From positions 1-64,000 of the forward strand of contig PTKH01000004.1 in assembly GCA_002937655.1 (NCBI GenBank): a DNA stretch of 64,000 bases, read 5' to 3'. Under the pieces are notes generated by a model. It had not been told where the DNA came from, searched no databases, and saw nothing but the letters and a program-made list of their open reading frames with translations. The position numbers and the translations under genes are program-made. This document shows positions 8,373 to 17,531 of the stretch, one piece after another. This stretch comes from Alphaproteobacteria bacterium MarineAlpha9_Bin3 (GTDB lineage Bacteria > Pseudomonadota > Alphaproteobacteria > TMED109). How positions within the stretch are numbered: position 1 is the stretch's first letter; every line of letters begins with the position of its first letter.

Positions 8373-9143
8373 ATGAAAGAAATTGAAGAATTAATAAAGA
8401 TAGTTAAGAAATTACGTGATCCAAAAGATGGATGCGAATGGGATATAGCACAAGATAACACTTCCCTATTACCGTATTTATTAGAAGAAGTATACGAAGT
8501 TATTGATGCCGTAAAGAATAAAAACGAAAAGGAATTAAAGGAAGAATTAGGAGATTTGCTATTACAAATTATGTTGCATGCAGAGATTGCTTCTGAAAGC
8601 AATAAATTTCAAATAAAAGATGTAATAAAAAACCTAAGTAAAAAGTTAATAAGAAGACATCCACATGTATTTAAAAAAAAAGTAAAGCTAAATAAAATTG
8701 AATTAGAAGATCAATGGAAAAAAATAAAAGTAAAAGAAGGTAAAAAAATAGATAAGGATAACCCCTTCTCTATATTAAATAATTCTGAATCTATCTTACT
8801 ACAAGCTCTTTCAATTGGTAAAATAAGTAAGGAAATTAATTTTGATTGGACTAATTATGAAGGACCAGTAGCTAAAATAAAAGAAGAACTAAAAGAAGTA
8901 ATTCATGAGAAAAATAATAATAATAATAATAAAATTGAAGAAGAAATTGGAGACCTATTATTTTCTGTTATACAACTAGCCAGGCATCTAAATATTAACC
9001 CAGAAATAGCACTAAATCAATCTAACAAGAAATTTATAAAAAGGGTAAATTTAATGCTGGAAAGCTATAAAAATATAGAAGATTTTATGAAAAGCGATAA
9101 TAAAACTAAAGAATTAAATTGGATGAAGGTAAAAAAATTATAA
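8373..9143 (+). CDS. mazG: Nucleoside triphosphate pyrophosphohydrolase MazG
   Basis: Hydrolyses (d)NTPs to the monophosphate and pyrophosphate; also affects ppGpp pools in E. coli. Two MazG domains are present: the first with LLEEVYEVIDA (37-47) and EELGDLLLQI (57-66) supplying the Mg ligands, then HPHVF near 94-98, and the second with EEIGDLLFSVIQLA near 190-203. The linker between them includes a run of Asn encoded by AAT repeats. The upstream frame closes just before the ATG at 8373. The 3' end overlaps the convergent oxidoreductase gene by six bases. Confidence 0.94.
   Translation: MKEIEELIKIVKKLRDPKDGCEWDIAQDNTSLLPYLLEEVYEVIDAVKNKNEKELKEELGDLLLQIMLHAEIASESNKFQIKDVIKNLSKKLIRRHPHVFKKKVKLNKIELEDQWKKIKVKEGKKIDKDNPFSILNNSESILLQALSIGKISKEINFDWTNYEGPVAKIKEELKEVIHEKNNNNNNKIEEEIGDLLFSVIQLARHLNINPEIALNQSNKKFIKRVNLMLESYKNIEDFMKSDNKTKELNWMKVKKL
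8913..8930 (+). repeat. (AAT)6 trinucleotide run inside mazG
   Basis: Six consecutive AAT units encode most of an Asn run between the two MazG domains. Because the unit is three bases, slippage would change linker length without breaking the frame. It may simply reflect the AT-rich composition. Confidence 0.7.
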
Positions 9144-10007
9144 TAGTCTAATTAATGAAGATGTATCGTTTCTATTATAACCTTTATTAATTAAATTTTT
9201 ATAAAATTCATCTATTAACTTTGTAATAGGCAAATTAGCATTATTTTTTGAAGATTCATTTATACAAATTTGTAAATCTTTATGCATAAGTTCTATTGCA
9301 AAACCAAAATCGAACTCTCCTTTAGACATGGTTTCAGCTCTATTTACCATCTGCCATGAGCCAGCTGCTCCTTTAGAAATAACTTCAACAACTTTCTTAA
9401 TATCTAAACCAGATAGCATACCAAATTTAACACCTTCTGATAAACCTTGTAATAAGCCTGCAATACAAATTTGATTAACCATCTTAGTTAACTGCCCTGC
9501 TCCACTATTGCCCATTAATGTTACAGCTTGTGAGTATGCATCTATATATGGCTTAGCTATATGAAATACATTTTTATCTCCGCCCACCATAACTGTTAGT
9601 GCTCCATTTACTGCTCCAGCTTCGCCGCCTGATACAGGAGCATCAAGAAATGAAATTGAATAATCATTTTTTGCAGTTTTATATAGTTCTCTAGCAATAT
9701 CTGCTGATGCTGTAGTATTATCTACAAATATAGCTCCTTTATCCATACCTAAAAAAGCACCGTTATTACCGATACATATATCTTTAATATCATTATCATT
9801 TCCTACACAGGCAAAAACAATTTTTGAATCTTTTACTGCTTCTCGAGGTGTTAAAGCTTTACTTCCCTTATATTCTTTGAGCCAACTATCTGATTTAGAC
9901 TCCGTACGATTATATATTGTAACATTATAACCAGCCTTACTCAAATGACCAGCCATTGGATAACCCATTACACCTAAACCTAAAAATGAAACTTTTCTGT
10001 CTTCCAT
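9138..10007 (-). CDS. NAD(P)-binding beta-hydroxyacid dehydrogenase (3-hydroxyisobutyrate dehydrogenase / tartronate semialdehyde reductase family)
   Basis: Oxidoreductase of the 6-phosphogluconate-dehydrogenase-like superfamily. The Rossmann motif is GLGVMG (10-15), the substrate motif is DAPVSGG (122-128) and the catalytic Lys is K175 in GQLTKMVNQ. An Arg after the second Rossmann strand (YNRTESK) hints at NADPH preference. Sequence alone does not separate 3-hydroxyisobutyrate from tartronate semialdehyde or succinic semialdehyde substrates, and no valine or glycolate genes are adjacent. GGAG seven bases before the ATG is a good ribosome site. It lies downstream of the groEL terminator. Confidence 0.85.
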   Translation of the reverse strand: MEDRKVSFLGLGVMGYPMAGHLSKAGYNVTIYNRTESKSDSWLKEYKGSKALTPREAVKDSKIVFACVGNDNDIKDICIGNNGAFLGMDKGAIFVDNTTASADIARELYKTAKNDYSISFLDAPVSGGEAGAVNGALTVMVGGDKNVFHIAKPYIDAYSQAVTLMGNSGAGQLTKMVNQICIAGLLQGLSEGVKFGMLSGLDIKKVVEVISKGAAGSWQMVNRAETMSKGEFDFGFAIELMHKDLQICINESSKNNANLPITKLIDEFYKNLINKGYNRNDTSSLIRLL

Positions 10008-10029
10008 ATTAAATCTCCATATTAAATAA

Positions 10030-10066
10030 AAAAAGGAGTTATCTTTAATAAAGTTAACTCCTTTTT
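10030..10066 (-). terminator. Intrinsic terminator downstream of groEL
   Basis: An inverted repeat with outer arms AAAAAGGAGTTA and TAACTCCTTTTT, continued inside by CTTT/AAAG around a 3-base loop, gives about 16 base pairs with one mismatch. On the minus strand it ends in a T-run, so it fits termination of groES-groEL before the next minus-strand gene. The A-run on the other side makes it usable in either direction. Confidence 0.85.
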
Positions 10067-10102
10067 AAATTAAAATAAATAAAATAGATTAATAAGCTTG
10101 CA

Positions 10103-11773
<1,671 letters not shown>

Positions 11774-11801
11774 TTAAATATTCCTTAATTTAAAGGGTTA
11801 A

Positions 11802-12089
11802 TTAACCCATTATTCCCATAATATCTGACTCTTTAATTATTACTAAATCATCAGAACCTATTTTAATTTCTGTACCAGACCACTTTCCAATAAGAACTAC
11901 ATCCCCTTTTTTTACATCTAAAGGAGTTATTTTTCCATCTTCAGAACGTAATCCCGTTCCTACAGCCATTACTTTTGCTTCCATTGGTTTCTCCTGAGCT
12001 GAATCAGGTATGATTATTCCACCAGCAGTTTTTTCTTCGCTTCCCATGCGTTTTACTAAAACACGATCATGAAGGGGTTTAAAATTCAT
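11802..12089 (-). CDS. groES: Co-chaperonin GroES (10 kDa)
   Basis: Heptameric lid for GroEL. I chose the ATG at 12089, giving [14 protein letters not shown], the standard family start and a 95-residue protein. The frame stays open to 12125, but those 12 residues ([12 protein letters not shown]) would be read across the regulatory dyad. The mobile loop [18 protein letters not shown] and the conserved [11 protein letters not shown] segment are present. It is first in the groES-groEL operon. Confidence 0.96.
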   Translation of the reverse strand: MNFKPLHDRVLVKRMGSEEKTAGGIIIPDSAQEKPMEAKVMAVGTGLRSEDGKITPLDVKKGDVVLIGKWSGTEIKIGSDDLVIIKESDIMGIMG

Positions 12090-12118
12090 TTCAAATATCC
12101 TAATATTAAAGTTAAAAA

Positions 12119-12145
12119 ATAGCACTCTTACTTTAAGACTGCCAC
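12119..12145 (-). promoter_or_regulatory. CIRCE-like operator (probable HrcA site) upstream of groES
   Basis: Read on the minus strand, GTGGCAGTC - 9 bases - GAGTGCTAT matches the CIRCE consensus TTAGCACTC-N9-GAGTGCTAA at 6 of 9 and 8 of 9 positions. It lies in the groES 5' leader, where HrcA sites control groESL in alphaproteobacteria. hrcA is not in this window. Confidence 0.65.
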
Positions 12146-12157
12146 GCTTACAAATGA

Positions 12158-12186
12158 TATGTGTGGTTTACTATCAAAAATGTCAA
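12158..12186 (-). promoter_or_regulatory. groES-groEL promoter candidate
   Basis: A perfect TTGACA (plus positions 12181-12186) is followed after 17 bases by CACATA, within CACACATAT. The latter resembles the CCCATnT -10 element of heat-shock sigma factor RpoH as much as a sigma-70 element, and the preceding C gives CTTGACA. The site is 12 bases upstream of the CIRCE-like dyad. Confidence 0.5.
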
Positions 12187-12205
12187 GTATATTGGTAATA
12201 TTTTT

Positions 12206-13303
12206 TTAATTATTTTTTATTAGGTCAAAAATATTTTTTTTTAAATTATTAATTCCTAAACCAGTCAAAGCAGACAAATAAATCTTATTCTTAGTATTTA
12301 ATTGTTTTCTTTCAACAACTTGTAGTTTATCAATCTTATTAATAACCTCTATATAATTAGTGGGCATTTCACCTTTATCATAACCAAATATTTGACGAAT
12401 TACAGATTGCACGTCCTCATTTTGAGAATAGTAATCCTCATGCGAAATATCCCTTACATGTATTATTAAATCAGCGTAAAGTATTTCATCTAAGGTAGAC
12501 TTAAAAGATTCAATCAATTCTGTAGGCAGATTACTTATGAAACCTACAGTGTCTGATAATATAAAATTATCATCTCTAGAAAGACTTACAATACGATGTT
12601 TAGGATCCAAAGTTGCAAATACCATATTTTTTGTAAATTCAGTTGCTCCTGTAATTTTATTAAATAAAGTTGATTTACCTGAATTTGTATAGCCTATTAA
12701 AGATACTAAAGGATATAATTGTTTTCTTTTATTTCTTTGTAACTCTCTTGTTTTTCTGACTTTTTCTAATTCTTTTTTTATTCTTTTAATTCTGCTAGTT
12801 ATATGTCTTTTATCTAATTCAATTTGTAGTTCTCCAGGTCCTCCTAGAAAACCTCTACCTCCTCTTTGTCTTTCTAAATGGGTCCAAGATCTAACTAATC
12901 TAGTTTTTTGCCAAGAAATATGTGCAAGTTCAACTTGTAAAGATCCCTCTTTAGTAACTGCTCTAGCTCCAAAAATTTCGAGTATTAAGGCTGTTCTATC
13001 TAATACTTTGACATTCCATACTTTTTCTAAATTTCTTTGTTGAATAGGAGAAATATTAGAATTAATAATAATTATACAATTTTTAATTTTTTTTTTACAT
13101 AAATTTTGTTTTATTTCTTCAATTTTACCTTTACCAAAATAAGTTCCGGGGTTAATTCTATTAACCCTAATTATATTTGATTCATATATTTTTAAATTTA
13201 TAGAAATTGCTAATGATTTTAATTCATACATAGAAGAATCATTTGTTCTTCTATTTAGTTTATCGTTTAAAATACTAGGATGAATTAACCAACAAAAATT
13301 CAT
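12206..13303 (-). CDS. hflX: GTPase HflX
   Basis: Ribosome-associated GTPase that splits stalled 70S ribosomes and takes part in heat-stress recovery. The N-terminal HflX domain (about 25-195) includes NPGTYFGKGK and a GGRGFLGGPGE glycine-rich segment. The G domain has G1 GYTNSGKST (204-212), G3 DTVGF (251-255) and G4 NKID. Length is shorter than many (365 versus about 430). It sits 16 bases after trkH in the ntr cluster; the hfq gene usually between these two is absent. Confidence 0.93.
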   Translation of the reverse strand: MNFCWLIHPSILNDKLNRRTNDSSMYELKSLAISINLKIYESNIIRVNRINPGTYFGKGKIEEIKQNLCKKKIKNCIIIINSNISPIQQRNLEKVWNVKVLDRTALILEIFGARAVTKEGSLQVELAHISWQKTRLVRSWTHLERQRGGRGFLGGPGELQIELDKRHITSRIKRIKKELEKVRKTRELQRNKRKQLYPLVSLIGYTNSGKSTLFNKITGATEFTKNMVFATLDPKHRIVSLSRDDNFILSDTVGFISNLPTELIESFKSTLDEILYADLIIHVRDISHEDYYSQNEDVQSVIRQIFGYDKGEMPTNYIEVINKIDKLQVVERKQLNTKNKIYLSALTGLGINNLKKNIFDLIKNN

Positions 13304-13319
13304 ATTAAGAACTTACAAA

Positions 13320-14723
13320 TCAAATTTTTTTCCAAAATAGGCTTGAAATTAATATCATGGTTAAAAAAATTTCAATCCTACCAAATAATAATATTATAGA
13401 TAAAATAACAACCTCTAAAATAGTATTAGGATAATAATTTATATTAGCAATTTCCATAAGTCCTATTCCAGAATTTGTAATCGCTGAAGTTACTATTATA
13501 AATGAGTCCTCCAATTTTAAATCAAAAATTGATAATAAAGCTGAAAGTAAGGGTATAGAGAGCAAATAAAGAATGCAAAATAAAAATATCTGTGAAATCT
13601 CATCAACATTACTTATTTTTTCTTTTGCCATTATTTTGCGAGGATTAATTAATCTAAATAATTCTATATAAATATATTTATATATATATATAATTCTTGT
13701 TGCCTTTAATCCTCCAGTAGTTGAACTAACAGCTCCTCCAATTAATGTCAGTAAAGCTATTAACAAAATTATATTACTTAACAAGCCATAACTATATAAA
13801 TTGGCAGGAATTAATCCAGTAGTTGTAATAAAAGAAGTTATTAAAAAGCTTATATTAACAAATTTATCTATGAAAGGCATATTTATTTGATTAAAAGAGT
13901 ACATACTAAGAAAAAGGGTGAAAATAAACATAAAAATAAATATAATTTTTAAATTTTTATTTTTAAAATAAATTAAAAAACCATGTGAGAAAGATTTATA
14001 ATGTAGATTTATTGATAAAGAACCAATAATCATGGTAAAAATCATAAATATCTTAGTTATATTATTAAATTCTATTTTTATATCTCCAGATGAAGTAAAA
14101 CCATTACTTGTAGAAATTAATGCCATAGAGATTTGAACGGCTTCGTTAAAATCTTTTATTAAAATTTTGAAAATAAATATAAAAATTATTGTCATAATGA
14201 AATAAAGTAAGAAAATAATTCTTACATTTTCCAATGAAAAATAGTCTTTTGAAATACTCTTTTTAGATAAAACTATTTCTACAAAAAATGTACCTACAAT
14301 AATTGTGCATAACCCTCCTAGCCATTGCAAAATAGACTGCCAAATTAAAAAACTTGGGGTATTCAAAATCTCTATATTTGTCCATATACCATTTGTAGTA
14401 ACTAAAGATGTTGTAAGAAAAATAATATCTTTAATACTTTCATTTGGAAATAAAATATAGAATGGTATTGTTCCCATAATAATTAATAACAACCACACAA
14501 TAAATATAGATAAAACACAATTACTTTTATTTATATCAATAATATTAATTCTATTATTTGATATATAAACGGAAACAAAAATAAAAATTGATAAAACTAG
14601 TAATAATACAAAAGGTACCGCATTAGCATTTAATATTAGAGACCATACAATAGCTATGATTGAACTTAGAGAAATAATTATCTGTAAAATAAGAATAAAC
14701 GGATATGTTTGTTGAATTTTCAA
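13320..14723 (-). CDS. trkH: Trk-type potassium uptake protein, membrane subunit TrkH
   Basis: Inner-membrane K+ channel-like transporter gated by TrkA. About ten membrane segments are visible, with selectivity-loop-like segments near TTSLVTTNGIWTN, ALISTSNGFTSSGD, SFITTTGLIPAN and TSAITNSGIGL, giving the fourfold M1-P-M2 pattern. The N-terminus is a single hydrophobic helix. Length 467 fits the family. It is followed by hflX and preceded by trkA, as in other alphaproteobacterial ntr clusters. Confidence 0.92.
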   Translation of the reverse strand: MKIQQTYPFILILQIIISLSSIIAIVWSLILNANAVPFVLLLVLSIFIFVSVYISNNRINIIDINKSNCVLSIFIVWLLLIIMGTIPFYILFPNESIKDIIFLTTSLVTTNGIWTNIEILNTPSFLIWQSILQWLGGLCTIIVGTFFVEIVLSKKSISKDYFSLENVRIIFLLYFIMTIIFIFIFKILIKDFNEAVQISMALISTSNGFTSSGDIKIEFNNITKIFMIFTMIIGSLSINLHYKSFSHGFLIYFKNKNLKIIFIFMFIFTLFLSMYSFNQINMPFIDKFVNISFLITSFITTTGLIPANLYSYGLLSNIILLIALLTLIGGAVSSTTGGLKATRIIYIYKYIYIELFRLINPRKIMAKEKISNVDEISQIFLFCILYLLSIPLLSALLSIFDLKLEDSFIIVTSAITNSGIGLMEIANINYYPNTILEVVILSIILLFGRIEIFLTMILISSLFWKKI

Positions 14724-14745
14724 GATTTATACCTAAAAATTTAAA

Positions 14746-16122
14746 TTAATAAAACCCTATTCCAACAGAAAAAATCTTTTCAATCTCTGTAATAAAATCG
14801 TGTTTAGCAAAAACAATTACTCTATCTCCTACTTCAATTGTAGTAGAACCATTTGGAAGTATTACCGATTTATCTCTAATTAAAGCACCTATTGCAACTC
14901 CATCTGGTAAAGGTTTCTCTCTTAAAGGAACGCCAATTAAAATTGAAGATTCAATTGCTTCTAATTCGATTACTTCTGCTTCTCCTTCTCTTAAACTCTG
15001 AACCTGAAAAACTTTACCTTTTCTAACATATCTCAAAATTCTAGATACTGTAAGTTCTCTAGGGTTTACAACTGCATCAATTCCAAGCGAATTTATAAAG
15101 GGGCTATATCTATTTTCGGATAATAATGCCGCAGATGAGTGACATCCATACTTCTTTGCTAAAATTGAAGATAAAGTATTGATCTCATCACTAGCTGTTA
15201 ATGCGAATGTAAAGTCTGCCTTTGCAATATTAGCTTCCTCTAATATTTCCTTATCTAAAGCATCCCCATTAAGAATTATAGATTTACTCAACTCGTCAGC
15301 TATACTTTCAGCTCTATTTTTATTATTTTCTATAAGAGTTATATGAGACTGTGGTTCATTTTCTTCAATAGATTTAGCTACTCTTAATCCTGTCTTACCT
15401 CCACCAATGATAACAATTCTTCTAGCTCTTGCAGTTTCTTTTCCAAAAACAGAAAGAACTCTTTCTGTTTTATTAGACTCTGCCATGATATATATATCAT
15501 CTCCACTTTTCATTTCACTAAGTTTATTAGGAATAAATCCTTGAGAATTTCTAACTATATATACTACTCTTGCCCCTAAATCTGGAAATATTTCTGTTAG
15601 TTGATTAAGAGGAGTATTTAATACTGGACAATCTTCAGCCAAGTTTATCTCAATTAATCTAACAAGATCATCATCAAAAGATATCAGATCTTTAGCTCCA
15701 GGTACTGCTACTAATCTTGTAAAAGATTTAGCCACTTCCTGTTCTGGAGAAATTAGAGCATCAATTGAAAAAAATCCTTCGCTAAATAAATGTTTCCATT
15801 CTTCCATGTTGTATGCTTCAGATCTTACCCTAGCAATTTTAATCGGGACAGAGAATAAAGAATTAGCAATTTGACAAGCTATCATATTAATTTCATCTGA
15901 CTGAGTTACTGCTATTAACATATCAGTCTTGTCAGCTTCTGCTTCTTTTAATATATTTGGATGCGCCGCATAACCAATTAAAGTTCTAACATCTAACTTA
16001 CTTGAAATTTGTTCAATTCTATCTTCATCATGATCTATAATTGTAATTTGGTTTTTTTCATCTGAAAGAAGCCTTGCTATATTATATCCAACCTCTCCTG
16101 CACCACATATAATAACATTCAT
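14746..16122 (-). CDS. trkA: Trk system potassium uptake regulator TrkA
   Basis: Cytoplasmic NAD(H)/nucleotide-binding regulator of TrkH. It has two tandem RCK units: Rossmann motif CGAGEVG (6-12) with a TrkA-C domain to about 225, then IGGGKTG at about 239-245 with a second TrkA-C domain to the C-terminus (GDRVIVFAKHDFI). The 458-residue length matches the two-unit form. It lies 11 bases downstream of ntrX and likely belongs to the same transcript. Confidence 0.94.
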   Translation of the reverse strand: MNVIICGAGEVGYNIARLLSDEKNQITIIDHDEDRIEQISSKLDVRTLIGYAAHPNILKEAEADKTDMLIAVTQSDEINMIACQIANSLFSVPIKIARVRSEAYNMEEWKHLFSEGFFSIDALISPEQEVAKSFTRLVAVPGAKDLISFDDDLVRLIEINLAEDCPVLNTPLNQLTEIFPDLGARVVYIVRNSQGFIPNKLSEMKSGDDIYIMAESNKTERVLSVFGKETARARRIVIIGGGKTGLRVAKSIEENEPQSHITLIENNKNRAESIADELSKSIILNGDALDKEILEEANIAKADFTFALTASDEINTLSSILAKKYGCHSSAALLSENRYSPFINSLGIDAVVNPRELTVSRILRYVRKGKVFQVQSLREGEAEVIELEAIESSILIGVPLREKPLPDGVAIGALIRDKSVILPNGSTTIEVGDRVIVFAKHDFITEIEKIFSVGIGFY

Positions 16123-16133
16123 ATAAATATCCT

Positions 16134-17519
16134 TTAGTTTTGTTTCCTAATATTTTTTAATGTATTTAATTTTCTATGAAATGCTGATCTTTCCATACCT
16201 ATAAAATTTGCTGTTTTTGATACATTACCATTAAATCTATCCAAGTTTTTAAGGATATAATCATGCTCAAATATATTTCTAGCTTCTTTTAAGTTTAAAG
16301 AATAGAGATATTCTAAATCAATATTATTATTAGTATCATTTATATTTTCTGCCTTTAGTAAATCTTTAGGCAACATATCGTATGTAATTAAATTTAATTC
16401 AGTATCATCCATCATAATTAAAACTCTCTCAATGGCATTTTTTAACTGTCTTACATTTCCGGTCCAGTTAAAAGCTTGAAGCGAAGCCAAAGCTTGCTGA
16501 TCAACAGAAATTTTATTTCTTCCAGTTGTTTCCGAAGCTTTATTTAAAAAATAGTTAATTAATAAAGGAATATCCTCTTTTCTTTTTGATAAAGGTGGCA
16601 TTTCTATAGGTACTACGTTTAATCTATAATATAAATCCTCACTGAAACTATTACTTTGAATTCTATCATTAATTTCTATACTAGTTGAGCTTATAACTCT
16701 TATATCAATATTGATTCTTGTTGATCCATTCTTTCTTTTAAAAGTATTATCTTGTAGTGCTTTAATAAAAAAAGCCTGTGCCTCTGTTGATAGGCTTGCA
16801 ACTTCATCTATAAATAAAGTTCCATTGTGTGCTTGCTCTAATAAACCTACATTTATGATTCTACCTTCATCATCTTCTTTACCAAATAACAGTTCTTCAA
16901 GCGAGTCATTAGATAATATTTGAGAATTTAATAAAATAAAAGGTCCATCAGCTCTTTTAGAATTTAAATGTATTAATCTTGCTAATGTTTCTTTTCCAGT
17001 TCCATATTCTCCAGTAATTAATATTCTACTTCCTGTAGGTGCCACTTTTTTTACTAATAATTGTATTTTCTTAATTAAAGATGATTCACCTATTAATTCT
17101 AATTCTCCTCCAGCTCTAAGCCACAGTTCTTTATGCTCTTTTTTTAATTTTGATAACTCTAGTACCCTTTCAAGAGTTATTAATAATCTTTCTACTTCAA
17201 ATGGTTTTTCTATATAATCACTGGCGCCACTTCTTATAGCTTTAACTGCTATATCTATATTTCCATGGCCACTTATCATTACACATGGTAATGATAAGAA
17301 CTTTGATTGTATTTCCTTTAGTAACTCAAGCCCATCTAATTTGCTGTTTTCTAACCATATATCAATCAAAATTAAATCCGGCAATCTTTCAGATATAGCG
17401 CTTAAAGCTTTATCTGAATTTTCTACAGTTCTTACTTCATAATTTTCATCTTCAAGTAAACCTGCAATAGAATTTCTAATATCTTCCTCATCATCTATAA
17501 CTAAAATATTATATTTCAT
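16134..17519 (-). CDS. ntrX: Response regulator NtrX (AAA+, Fis-type HTH)
   Basis: Partner of the sensor NtrY. The receiver domain has acidic D10-D11 and phosphoacceptor D53 (LILIDIW). The AAA+ domain has Walker A GEYGTGKE near 173-180 and Walker B TLFIDEVASL. In place of the sigma-54-contacting GAFTGA loop there is GKEDDEGRI, so classical sigma-54 activation is not expected; NtrX proteins of this class are known to lack GAFTGA. A Fis-type HTH (KTANFIGMERSAFHRKL) closes the protein. It is 12 bases downstream of ntrY. Confidence 0.93.
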   Translation of the reverse strand: MKYNILVIDDEEDIRNSIAGLLEDENYEVRTVENSDKALSAISERLPDLILIDIWLENSKLDGLELLKEIQSKFLSLPCVMISGHGNIDIAVKAIRSGASDYIEKPFEVERLLITLERVLELSKLKKEHKELWLRAGGELELIGESSLIKKIQLLVKKVAPTGSRILITGEYGTGKETLARLIHLNSKRADGPFILLNSQILSNDSLEELLFGKEDDEGRIINVGLLEQAHNGTLFIDEVASLSTEAQAFFIKALQDNTFKRKNGSTRINIDIRVISSTSIEINDRIQSNSFSEDLYYRLNVVPIEMPPLSKRKEDIPLLINYFLNKASETTGRNKISVDQQALASLQAFNWTGNVRQLKNAIERVLIMMDDTELNLITYDMLPKDLLKAENINDTNNNIDLEYLYSLNLKEARNIFEHDYILKNLDRFNGNVSKTANFIGMERSAFHRKLNTLKNIRKQN

Positions 17520-17531
17520 TGTATTAATGTA

